From Anaerolineaceae bacterium UBA2274 (GTDB lineage: Bacteria > Chloroflexota > Anaerolineae > Anaerolineales > Anaerolineaceae): a stretch of DNA of 21,327 nt. The DNA is taken from contig DDWY01000041.1 of the NCBI GenBank assembly GCA_002347705.1, forward strand, positions 1 to 21,327. Reading direction: 5' to 3'. Every line of letters begins with the position of its first letter. The stretch's first letter is position 1. Of this stretch, positions 14,912 through 21,327 are shown in pieces. Below the pieces are notes generated by a model. It saw only the letters and a program-made list of their open reading frames with translations. It was not told where the DNA came from and did not search any database. The translations under genes were made by a program, and so were the position numbers.

Positions 14912-14942
14912 AACCTAAAATGTCAATAAGAAGGAGTTTCGT

Positions 14943-16076
14943 ATGTCCAAATCCGTAAGAAAGTTCGTCCTGCCCCTGATGCTGGCAGTAATGCTTCTCA
15001 TGAGTGCCTGCGTCACCCAAACACCCCCTACCCAACCCGCCAATCCTCCTGAACCGACAGCCCCCGCCACAGAGCCGACCGTGGAGGAACCCACCGCGGA
15101 ACCGACCGAAGAGGTAATCGCCGAACCCACGGCTGAACCGATCGTGATTGTTGATGTCGTCGGGCGTGAAGTCACCCTAGAAAAGCCTGCCACCAAACTG
15201 GTCGGCACCCACAACCCAACCCTCAATGCTGCAGTCGTGCTTGGTGGTGGAGGCAAGTATCTGGTTGGTTTCGGCAACAAATCGATGGGGCGTGGGCTCT
15301 ACGAGCAGGTGATTGAAGGCTTTGACGACATGCTGGAGGTCGGCAGGGGCAGTAACATCAATCTGGAAAGCGTGATCGCCAGCGGCGCTGAATTGGTCAT
15401 TCTACCCGAGCGCCACCAGGACCTCGTGCCGCAATTCGAAGCCGCCAACATTCCCGTTCTGGTCATCCTAGACAGCACCGAAAGCTTTGAAACCATTCAG
15501 CAAACCCTGACGCTGCTTGGCATGGCTCTTGGTGAAAGTGAAAAAGCAGAACATATTGGCTCTTTCCTGAACCGCCAGCTCGAAAATGCTCAGACCCTGC
15601 TCAAAGACACGACCGAGAAACCCTCCGTCCTTTTCCTCGGCAGCAGTTCAGCCCTTTCGGTTGCCCCAGGCTCAATGATCCAAACCAGCCTGATCGAAGC
15701 TGCCGGCGGTGTGAATGCTGTCAGCGGTGTTGAAGGTCTTGGCGGCTTTGTGGACGTCAGCATTGAACAAATCATCGCCTGGAATCCGGACGTTATCTGG
15801 TTCCCCCAATACTCAGACTACACCGCTGAAGACCTTCTGAACGACCCCGCCTGGAGCAGTATCAGCGCTGTCCAAAACAATCGTGTTTACCAGTTCCCCT
15901 CTTTGCTCGAACCCTGGGATCAACCAACCCTGGCAGTCGCTCTTGGTATAGACTGGGCGCTTCACAGCTTACATCCCGATCTTTACAGCTTTGAAGATTT
16001 GATGATAAATGTGGACGAGTTCTTTACTATCGTTTATGATAAGACTTTCACGGCAGAACAATTGGGAATCGAGTAA
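14943..16076 (+). CDS. siderophore/cobalamin-class ABC substrate-binding lipoprotein
   Basis: This 377-residue protein captures the ligand outside the membrane and delivers it to the permease encoded next. The signal peptide ends in LLMSAC with C23 as the lipidated cysteine. A Pro/Glu/Thr-rich linker (about 25-66) follows, then a class III periplasmic-binding fold typical of Fe-siderophore, heme and B12 binders. Recognisable blocks are VVDVVGREVTLEKP, the NLESVIASGAELVIL segment and EQIIAWNPDVIWF. AAGGAG lies 7 nt before the ATG. The ligand cannot be read from the sequence. The linked DUF364 and methyltransferase genes make a metal or metal complex likely (inference). Confidence 0.9.
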   Translation: MSKSVRKFVLPLMLAVMLLMSACVTQTPPTQPANPPEPTAPATEPTVEEPTAEPTEEVIAEPTAEPIVIVDVVGREVTLEKPATKLVGTHNPTLNAAVVLGGGGKYLVGFGNKSMGRGLYEQVIEGFDDMLEVGRGSNINLESVIASGAELVILPERHQDLVPQFEAANIPVLVILDSTESFETIQQTLTLLGMALGESEKAEHIGSFLNRQLENAQTLLKDTTEKPSVLFLGSSSALSVAPGSMIQTSLIEAAGGVNAVSGVEGLGGFVDVSIEQIIAWNPDVIWFPQYSDYTAEDLLNDPAWSSISAVQNNRVYQFPSLLEPWDQPTLAVALGIDWALHSLHPDLYSFEDLMINVDEFFTIVYDKTFTAEQLGIE

Positions 16077-16085
16077 ATTAATAGT

Positions 16086-17114
16086 TTGAAAACAAGCAGG
16101 TCTCCTTTACACAATAAGCATAGACAATGGCTGTGGCTCTTGTCTATGCTTTTGTTATTGGGGATTTTTATTTCGCTCAGTCTTGGAAGGTACAGCAACG
16201 ACCCAATCAAAGTCCTGAATGTAATCCTTTCAAGATTGGGAATGAATGTTCCGGTGGATCCGACGATGGACAGCATCGTATTCAACGTCCGCCTGCCGCG
16301 CGTGCTGGCTTCCGTGATGATCGGCGCGATGTTGTCGCTCTCAGGTGCGGTCTACCAGAGCGTTTTCCGCAACCCCTTGGTTTCACCAGATTTGCTGGGT
16401 GTCTCTTCCGGGGCAGCCGTGGGTGCTTCAGCCGCGATACTGCTGGGGGCAGGCCTGGCCACGCGCCAGCTTTTTGCCTTTGCCGGCGGGATCCTGGCAG
16501 TGTTCATTACTTCGTTAGTGCCGCGCCTCCTGCGCAACCGTTCCAACATGATGCTGGTCCTTTCGGGCATTATCGTCGGCGGATTTCTCAGCTCGGTGCT
16601 TGCGATCATGAAATTTGTGGCGGAGGAACAAACCCAGTTGGCTTCGATTGTCTACTGGCAGTTGGGCAGCCTGGCATCCATCCTGGGGCATGAGTTGCTT
16701 GCGATTTTCCCCGTCTTCCTGGTTTGTTCCACTTTGCTGCTTTTACTATCCTGGCGGATCAATATCCTTTCGTTTGGCGATCTTGAAGCCCGCACGCTGG
16801 GAGTGAACCTGCGCCAGGTGCGCACCATAGTGATCATCTGCGCCAGCCTGCTTACCGCCAGCGCTGTGTCCGTCAGCGGCACAATTGGCTGGGTCGGTCT
16901 GGTTATCCCCCACCTCGGCCGCCTCGTGGGTAGCAGTGACAACACCCGTTCCATGCCTTTGACTCTTCTGATCGGAGCAATTTTCATGCTGCTGATCGAT
17001 ACGCTTGCCCGCACGATAACAAGCGTGGAAATTCCCCTCTCGATCCTCACCGGTTTTGTAGGCGCCCCACTCTACGCGCTGCTGCTCTACAAACAAAGGA
17101 CCCGCCTGGAGTAA
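16086..17114 (+). CDS. FecCD/BtuC-type ABC transporter permease
   Basis: This 342-residue protein with about ten hydrophobic segments forms the translocation pore for an Fe-siderophore, heme or cobalamin class importer. Family blocks are GAVYQSVFRNPLVSPDLLG with the downstream SSGAAVGA, and GWVGLVIPHLGRLVGS near the C-terminal half, which contains the coupling-helix region that contacts the ATPase. The reading starts at TTG 16086, 9 nt after the stop of the binding protein. No ATG gives a complete first transmembrane helix, but the ribosome binding site is weak, so the exact start is uncertain. It is followed after 2 bp by the ATPase gene. Confidence 0.92.
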   Translation: MKTSRSPLHNKHRQWLWLLSMLLLLGIFISLSLGRYSNDPIKVLNVILSRLGMNVPVDPTMDSIVFNVRLPRVLASVMIGAMLSLSGAVYQSVFRNPLVSPDLLGVSSGAAVGASAAILLGAGLATRQLFAFAGGILAVFITSLVPRLLRNRSNMMLVLSGIIVGGFLSSVLAIMKFVAEEQTQLASIVYWQLGSLASILGHELLAIFPVFLVCSTLLLLLSWRINILSFGDLEARTLGVNLRQVRTIVIICASLLTASAVSVSGTIGWVGLVIPHLGRLVGSSDNTRSMPLTLLIGAIFMLLIDTLARTITSVEIPLSILTGFVGAPLYALLLYKQRTRLE

Positions 17115-17116
17115 GC

Positions 17117-17899
17117 ATGGACACTCTTCTGCAGGTAAAGGATCTTGGGTTTTCTTACGATGGCGGCCGCCAGATTTTCAAAGACATCAATTTTGAAGTT
17201 CTGCCGGGTGAAATTGTGTGTTTGCTTGGTCCTAACGGGATCGGAAAGACCACCTTGCTGAACTGCCTGGCAAGGCTGCGCGAGCCGCTGCAGGGCAATG
17301 TGCTGCTCAACGGTGCAGACATGGCCGATATGCCTCCGCGCAGCGTCGCGCGGGTCATTGGCTATGTGCCCCAGACTCTGCTTCCCTCATTTGACTACAC
17401 TGTGCTTGAATACGTTGTCACCGGCAACGCTCCCTGGTTGAATACCTTCGAAAAACCCGGTCCAAAGCACTATCAACGCGCGGAAGCAGCCCTGGAGCAA
17501 ATGGAAATAAGCCACCTGGCGCAAAAACCTTACACCCGCATCAGCACCGGTGAACTGCAGCAGGTTTCAATCGCGCGCGCCATCGCCCAACAGGCTCGCC
17601 TGATCCTGATGGATGAGCCCACAGCTCACCTCGACTACGGCAACCAGCTCAAAGTCCTTCGGCTTATCAAGGATCTGTCTGCCAAGGGCTATGCTGTCGT
17701 TCTCACCACCCACAATCCCGACCAGGTGCTGCTGCTGGACTCCAAAACAGCCGTGATCGACCATCATTCGATCTTCCACTTTGGTCCCTGGGAGGAAATT
17801 TTGACCGAGGAGCTGCTCAGTGACATGTATGGCGTACCTCTGCGCCTGATCAAGGTGGAGGGGATTAACCGTATGGTCAGTGTAGCCCCCGGTCTGTAG
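17117..17899 (+). CDS. ABC transporter ATP-binding protein (FecE/BtuD type)
   Basis: This 260-residue ATPase powers the importer formed with the upstream permease and lipoprotein. Walker A is GPNGIGKTT, the Q-loop lies in IGYVPQ, Walker B is LILMDEPTAHLD and the switch histidine is in LTTHNPDQ. The signature loop reads ISTGELQQV instead of the usual LSGGE(R/L)QRV; the DNA supports this reading, so it is a real variation and not a frame error. GGAG overlaps the end of the permease gene, whose stop is 2 bp away. The DUF364 gene follows after 8 bp with its own GGAGAA. It is clearly part of the operon; substrate specificity resides in the partner proteins. Confidence 0.93.
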   Translation: MDTLLQVKDLGFSYDGGRQIFKDINFEVLPGEIVCLLGPNGIGKTTLLNCLARLREPLQGNVLLNGADMADMPPRSVARVIGYVPQTLLPSFDYTVLEYVVTGNAPWLNTFEKPGPKHYQRAEAALEQMEISHLAQKPYTRISTGELQQVSIARAIAQQARLILMDEPTAHLDYGNQLKVLRLIKDLSAKGYAVVLTTHNPDQVLLLDSKTAVIDHHSIFHFGPWEEILTEELLSDMYGVPLRLIKVEGINRMVSVAPGL

Positions 17900-17907
17900 G
17901 AGAAATC

Positions 17908-18684
17908 ATGCTCATCGAAAAAGTGTTTCAAGCCGCCGAACCTCTCTTGAAAGATCGCGTCGTTAGCGACGCCGTATTGGGTCTTTCCCTTACGGCCGTC
18001 GAGTTGGATGAAAGGGATATCGGTCTTTCCTATGTTCTGCGAGAACGCCTGCCATCTGGTTGTTCCATATTTGGTTTCGCTCAGCATATCATTGGTCAGC
18101 CCGCACTCGATGTTGCCCGGCTGGTGCTGGAGGGCAGAGATGACGCCCAGCGCGGAGTGGGAATGGCGGTCATCACTGCTGCCACGCGCGCCTTAAACCT
18201 GCCAGACGAACCAACCACCCCGACCCCATTTGGCTTGCAGGTTCGCGCAGCAGATAAGGTCGGCATGATTGGATATATTCCTCCCGTTGTCGAACAGCTG
18301 ACCAGGCTGAAAGCACAAGTGACTATTTTTGACAAGGGGCTGACCGTCAGTGGCGGGGATGGCGCGGCACGGGTAGTGGCAATGTCACAGCAGCCTGAGA
18401 TCCTGCCGCAGTGCGATCTGATGATCATCACGGGCACCACGCTGATCAACGGCAGCCTTGATCATCTGCTCGAGCTCTGCCAGAACGCCCGTGAAATCGT
18501 GCTGGTGGGCTCGTCCACACCCATGGTTGCCGAAGCTTTCAGGGGCAGCGGAGTCACAGCGCTGGCAGGTTCCTGGTGGGATGCGGCGTTTAAAGCTCAA
18601 TTGTTCAAGATATTGTCGCTGTCTGGTGGAATCAGCCATCTTAAGAAGATGATGATCAAGAAATTAGTCAGGGTGGAGGATTAA
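17908..18684 (+). CDS. DUF4213/DUF364 putative heavy-metal-chelation protein
   Basis: This 258-residue cytosolic protein combines an N-terminal DUF4213 part (enolase-N-like fold, about residues 1-95) with a C-terminal DUF364 Rossmann-like domain (about 100-258). Recognisable segments are DKVGMIGYIPPVVEQL, the MIITGTTLINGSL strand-loop and VLVGSSTPM. The only function proposed for the family, from the crystal structure of a Desulfitobacterium member and from gene context, is heavy-metal chelation with a possible link to anaerobic B12 synthesis; it is not experimentally settled. Here it follows an importer of metal chelates by 8 bp and shares a TAATG junction with a methyltransferase. A role in receiving or processing the imported metal species is a reasonable inference. 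Confidence 0.85.
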   Translation: MLIEKVFQAAEPLLKDRVVSDAVLGLSLTAVELDERDIGLSYVLRERLPSGCSIFGFAQHIIGQPALDVARLVLEGRDDAQRGVGMAVITAATRALNLPDEPTTPTPFGLQVRAADKVGMIGYIPPVVEQLTRLKAQVTIFDKGLTVSGGDGAARVVAMSQQPEILPQCDLMIITGTTLINGSLDHLLELCQNAREIVLVGSSTPMVAEAFRGSGVTALAGSWWDAAFKAQLFKILSLSGGISHLKKMMIKKLVRVED

Positions 18685-19418
18685 TGACTGAGATACCCCA
18701 GACCTCAGCAGACTACTACAAAAAAGCAATATCTTTCTGGAATTACCCCGAAGTTCCCTACGGACCTGCCTTGCGCGGGATGGTCCTGCCTACAGACGTT
18801 GTGGCAGATATTGGCTGCGGTATCGGCATCGTCAGCCGCTATCTCGCGGCGATCAGCCAAAAAGTGATAGCCATCGATAAGAATGAAAACGCCCTCAATG
18901 TTCTGAGCAAAGATCTGGATCGGATGGGTCCAAATAACATCGAAGTCGTGCACGCCCGCTGGCCTGAAGTACACACCGAAGACTGGGATGTGGCGGTCGC
19001 GTTTTATCATCACCGCTTCGGCTCAACCAGCGCGGAAATTGAGACCCTCCTGCGTAAGACGCGCCGCAGTGGGATCGTTGTCAACCAGGGCATTCGCCCC
19101 CGGGAAGGAATCATTGAAGATCTCGGGCGGGAGTTTGGCCTGAAAGAGCAGCCAGAATCATGTGTTGGAAGTTGTTATGTACGCGGCAGACTGGAACAAG
19201 CAGGATTTACAGTCACCTGCACCGAGATTTTTCACGATTTCGGACAGCCAGTCGACTCACAAGCAGAGGCTGTTGCCTACGCGATAAAACAGCTGCGCCT
19301 GGAAGAGGACCAACGCCAGCGGCTCAATGAAATTGTTCTGAATTACGTTGAATATGTTGATGGACAGATGGTGCTTCCCATCAAGCGTTATAACTGCATG
19401 CTGCAGTTCTATAAATAA
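18684..19418 (+). CDS. class I SAM-dependent methyltransferase
   Basis: This 244-residue protein has a Rossmann methyltransferase core. Motif I is VVADIGCGIGIVSRYL (about 37-52), the acidic SAM-ribose contact is in VIAIDKNE, and motif IV is near WDVAVAFYHHRFGS, where two histidines (HH) could bind a metal or substrate. The C-terminal part is helical and not diagnostic. The fold resembles small-molecule methyltransferases such as the CbiT-like group, but specificity is unknown. The start codon shares one base with the DUF364 stop (TAATG), implying coupled translation, and GGAGG lies just upstream. Being last in a metal-uptake-like operon, it may modify the imported chelate, a tetrapyrrole or a metallophore (inference). 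Confidence 0.85.
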   Translation: MTEIPQTSADYYKKAISFWNYPEVPYGPALRGMVLPTDVVADIGCGIGIVSRYLAAISQKVIAIDKNENALNVLSKDLDRMGPNNIEVVHARWPEVHTEDWDVAVAFYHHRFGSTSAEIETLLRKTRRSGIVVNQGIRPREGIIEDLGREFGLKEQPESCVGSCYVRGRLEQAGFTVTCTEIFHDFGQPVDSQAEAVAYAIKQLRLEEDQRQRLNEIVLNYVEYVDGQMVLPIKRYNCMLQFYK

Positions 19419-19446
19419 AAGACTCCCCATCGAGGAGTCTTCTTTT
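19419..19446 (+). terminator. intrinsic terminator of the uptake operon
   Basis: AAGACTCC 19419-19426 and GGAGTCTT 19434-19441 form a perfect 8-bp stem with a 7-nt loop, followed by CTTTT. It begins at the base after the methyltransferase stop. The A-rich left flank lets it also end the convergent minus-strand gene at 19457. Confidence 0.9.
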
Positions 19447-19456
19447 CTGAGAAAAA

Positions 19457-19996
19457 TTATCCCCCAAAAGTGTTTTCAAAATTCATGTCATTCTCAGCCG
19501 GATCATTGGATTCGTAATCCAGCGATTCCTCCAAGTCCTCAGCAGCCTTCGCCACTTTTTCTCCCAAATCTTCTACATGGGCGGGCACATCCTCTGTAAA
19601 TAGATCCTGGATGGATTTTCCTGTCCGTTTGGCGTAATCTTTCAGGTCCTTGATAGCCCGCTGAACGCGTTCTTCTTCCAGTTTTTCGCCCATATTTTGG
19701 GTGGTGCGCTTGATGCCCTCACCCGCATCACTCAGCGCGTCCCTGACGCTTTCAGCAGCTTTGCCGAAGGATTCTTTATCGATGTATTCACTGACAGTCT
19801 TGCTCAAGCGCTTGATGTCTTCGCCGAAACCCTCCAGAATCGCCAGGATCTCTGCTCCAAACCTGGAGCTTGCGTCGGATTCGGTTTTTGCTGTCTCATC
19901 GGCTTGGGTTGGACCGGAGTATTCTTTATAGTCGCCCTCAGGATCAGGGTCGAAAGATGCTGGATTGTCGTTAGGATCATAGTTAGGGTCACTCAT
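19457..19996 (-). CDS. acidic helical protein of unknown function
   Basis: This 179-residue protein belongs to no family I recognise. The first 45 residues are Asp/Pro/Asn/Glu-rich and look disordered. Residues about 46-160 are a series of amphipathic helices with repeated patterns such as FGEDIKRLSKTVSEYID, ESVRDALSDAGEGIKRT and DLGEKVAKAAEDLEESLD, resembling LEA-like or apolipoprotein-like helices. The tail is acidic. There is no signal peptide, membrane segment or cysteine. AAAGGAG lies 7 nt before ATG 19996, which supports translation. A stress-protective, membrane-surface or scaffold role is possible, but nothing in the sequence decides it. It stands alone, convergent with the uptake operon and divergent from the lipoprotein gene at 20198. 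Confidence 0.78.
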   Translation of the reverse strand: MSDPNYDPNDNPASFDPDPEGDYKEYSGPTQADETAKTESDASSRFGAEILAILEGFGEDIKRLSKTVSEYIDKESFGKAAESVRDALSDAGEGIKRTTQNMGEKLEEERVQRAIKDLKDYAKRTGKSIQDLFTEDVPAHVEDLGEKVAKAAEDLEESLDYESNDPAENDMNFENTFGG

Positions 19997-20106
19997 TGGA
20001 GTCTCCTTTCAAACAGGGTGATCAACAATAATTTTACCTGCCAAACCCCAATCTTACGAATCGAATCTACAGCCAACCCAAGAGCTGATCGACCAAGGCA
20101 AATTGC

Positions 20107-20136
20107 TTGAAAAAACGTGCCTTTCTGTTCTAAAAT
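20107..20136 (+). promoter_or_regulatory. promoter candidate for the lipoprotein gene
   Basis: TTGAAA at 20107-20112 and TAAAAT at 20131-20136 are separated by 18 nt, close to the sigma-70 consensus. Initiation is expected near 20143, giving a leader of about 55 nt. Confidence 0.5.
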
Positions 20137-20197
20137 TTGCGTTATGTGTTAAGATTATTTCATCCTTTCCCAACTTAACTTTAGAATGGAGTCACAT

Positions 20198-21046
20198 ATG
20201 CAATCAAAATCGATCAAGACTTTATCTGCAATCCTGATAGTCCTTGTGCTATCAACGCTATCCTGTGAATTCTCGTTTGACCTGGGGGGTAAGAAGGACG
20301 ACACAGCCACCCCGGAGATCCAGCAGGTTACCTCCGCGCCGGTTGAGCAAGCTGTTCAGCCCACCCAGGAGCCTGCTGAACCTGCCGTTGTTCCTCCTAC
20401 TTCCATTCCTCCCACAGAGGCTCCCGCTGCTGCCGAGCCGACTCAGCCGCCAGTTCCTACCGATGAGCCTGTTGCAGAGTCGCAGCCTTATTACACTGAA
20501 GAGTTCGATTATGTCCCGGAAAACTGGTACTATGATGTTTTGGTTGGTAACGAAAATAAGGCGGATATATCAGTTGCTGACGGCAAGCTGATTTTCACTA
20601 TTGAAGATTATGACACTTATGCTTATGTGTTTTATGAGGATTACAGCTACACAGACGTCTACATCGAAGCTTCTGCAACCAACAGAGGCAACAATGACAA
20701 TATGGTGACGCTTGTCTGCCGTTACTCTGATGCCGGCTTTTATGAAGTCAACATCACCAATGGCGGCCTTTACGACATCTATGCCTATGTTGAGACCATG
20801 GATATTGGCTACGTACGGCTTTACAATGGTGGCTCCAGAAATATCAACATGGGTTTGAAAAGCAACACATTTGCGATGACCTGTGAGGGTAACGAAATCT
20901 CGCTCTACGTCAATGGCGTTCTGGAACGTACAATCGAAGATAACAAGTACAATATGCCAGAGGGTTTGATCGGTGTGGGCGTTTCCTCCTTTGATGCGCT
21001 TCCAGTTATTGTCGATTTCGAATATGTATCCATCGATGTACCCTAA
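20198..21046 (+). CDS. lipoprotein with concanavalin/LamG-like beta-sandwich domain
   Basis: This 282-residue exported protein starts at ATG 20198, 6 nt after GGAG at 20188-20191; the ATG at 20186 overlaps that ribosome binding site and is rejected. The signal peptide ends in STLSC with C23 as probable lipidation site; Thr at -3 is less usual than Leu. A Pro/Glu/Ala/Thr-rich linker (about 37-95) precedes a domain of about 180 residues. That domain is rich in Tyr, Asp and Asn with alternating strands, for example DVYIEASATNRG, LVCRYSDAGFYEVNI and LYVNGVLERTI. This is the pattern of DUF1080/LamG-like jelly rolls that bind carbohydrates at the cell surface. No catalytic residues are evident, so it is more likely a binding or structural protein. 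Confidence 0.85.
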   Translation: MQSKSIKTLSAILIVLVLSTLSCEFSFDLGGKKDDTATPEIQQVTSAPVEQAVQPTQEPAEPAVVPPTSIPPTEAPAAAEPTQPPVPTDEPVAESQPYYTEEFDYVPENWYYDVLVGNENKADISVADGKLIFTIEDYDTYAYVFYEDYSYTDVYIEASATNRGNNDNMVTLVCRYSDAGFYEVNITNGGLYDIYAYVETMDIGYVRLYNGGSRNINMGLKSNTFAMTCEGNEISLYVNGVLERTIEDNKYNMPEGLIGVGVSSFDALPVIVDFEYVSIDVP

Positions 21047-21078
21047 AACCTGAATTAGCCTGATATTCGTGTAACTAA

Positions 21079-21103
21079 AAGGAGACCTGATCATGGTCTC
21101 CTT
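21079..21103 (+). terminator. intrinsic terminator after the lipoprotein gene
   Basis: AAGGAGACC 21079-21087 and GGTCTCCTT 21095-21103 form a perfect 9-bp stem with a 7-nt loop. The following CTCTTTG is only moderately T-rich, but position and stem strength support the call. Confidence 0.85.
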
Positions 21104-21185
21104 CTCTTTGTCTAATGATTTTCTTTGTCTAACCTGAGTTTCCCTTTTTAGTGTCCTGACAGGCTGTCACTGCAAGCTCTAATTT

Positions 21186-21327
21186 GTCATTGCGAGGAAC
21201 GAAGCAATCTAAACTCTCAACCTCATGGACCGTAATTGGTTTACAACCACACCGATACCAATTTTGCTTCGCGATTAGCAAACGTGATTTTGCCTCCTCC
21301 GAAGATTAAGTCTATGAAGAGTTTAGA
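21186..21327. mobile_element. MITE-like inverted-repeat element, right end outside the window
   Basis: The left end reads GTCATTGCGAGGAACGAAGC then AATCTAAACTCT. The last ten bases of the window, AGAGTTTAGA (21318-21327), are the exact reverse complement of TCTAAACTCT at 21208-21217, so the right terminal repeat probably continues beyond the edge. Inside, AATTGGT 21234-21240 and ACCAATT 21257-21263 form a second inverted pair. No coding frame is present. The left end matches the repeat at 6470-6514. Confidence 0.6.

Noticed and set aside
14912..14942. Cobalamin riboswitch or Fur box ahead of the uptake operon
   Set aside because: The leader is too short for a B12 riboswitch and no B12-box or Fur-like palindrome was found.

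Overview
The window looks like a chromosomal segment of a non-photosynthetic, probably anaerobic Chloroflexota bacterium of the Anaerolineae type. This is an inference. It rests on two lipoproteins with Pro/Glu/Thr-rich linkers after the lipidated cysteine, a bactofilin, a cytoplasmic GH3 glycosidase, intergenic repeats of the GTCATTGCGAGG, TAGGGTGGGTTGGC and GTCATTCTGAG kinds, and moderately GC-rich coding sequence. No rRNA, CRISPR array, transposase or phage gene was seen.

Layout. (1) 1-576, minus: the N-terminal part of a NERD-type nuclease-related protein in a markedly AT-rich stretch, cut by the window edge. (2) 845-4525, minus: a GH3 beta-glycosidase and, upstream of it, a coiled-coil envelope protein with a lipobox and two hydrophobic anchors. 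(3) 4655-6138, plus: a consensus promoter, a short structured leader ending in a terminator-like hairpin, a small SWIM zinc-finger protein, a strong terminator and a PAP2-family membrane phosphatase. (4) 6139-6730: about 590 bp with no gene, holding several families of degenerate repeats. (5) 6735-9406, minus: RNase D, a beta-CASP metallo-beta-lactamase ribonuclease, tRNA-Ser(CGA) and a terminator, which form an RNA-processing cluster. (6) 9407-9656: repeat-rich spacer. (7) 9657-10678, plus: histidine phosphatase and D-aminoacyl-tRNA deacylase, overlapping by ATGA. (8) 10683-14819, minus: ABC-F ATPase, NAD-dependent epimerase, 3-methyladenine DNA glycosylase and bactofilin, probably one transcription unit. 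(9) 14943-19446, plus: a tight five-gene operon of substrate-binding lipoprotein, FecCD-type permease, ATPase, DUF4213/DUF364 protein and SAM-dependent methyltransferase, closed by a terminator. (10) 19457-19996, minus: an acidic helical protein with no recognised family. (11) 20198-21046, plus: a lipoprotein with a concanavalin/LamG-like beta-sandwich domain. (12) 21186-21327: the left part of a MITE-like inverted-repeat element that runs off the window.

The most promising system is the operon at 14943-19446. A siderophore/cobalamin-class ABC importer is joined, with gaps of 9, 2 and 8 bp and then a 1-bp overlap, to a DUF364 protein (a family proposed to chelate heavy metals) and a methyltransferase. 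Together they suggest uptake of a metal or metal chelate followed by intracellular handling or modification. The ligand cannot be read from the sequence. The second candidate is the structured, terminator-containing leader ahead of the SWIM protein.
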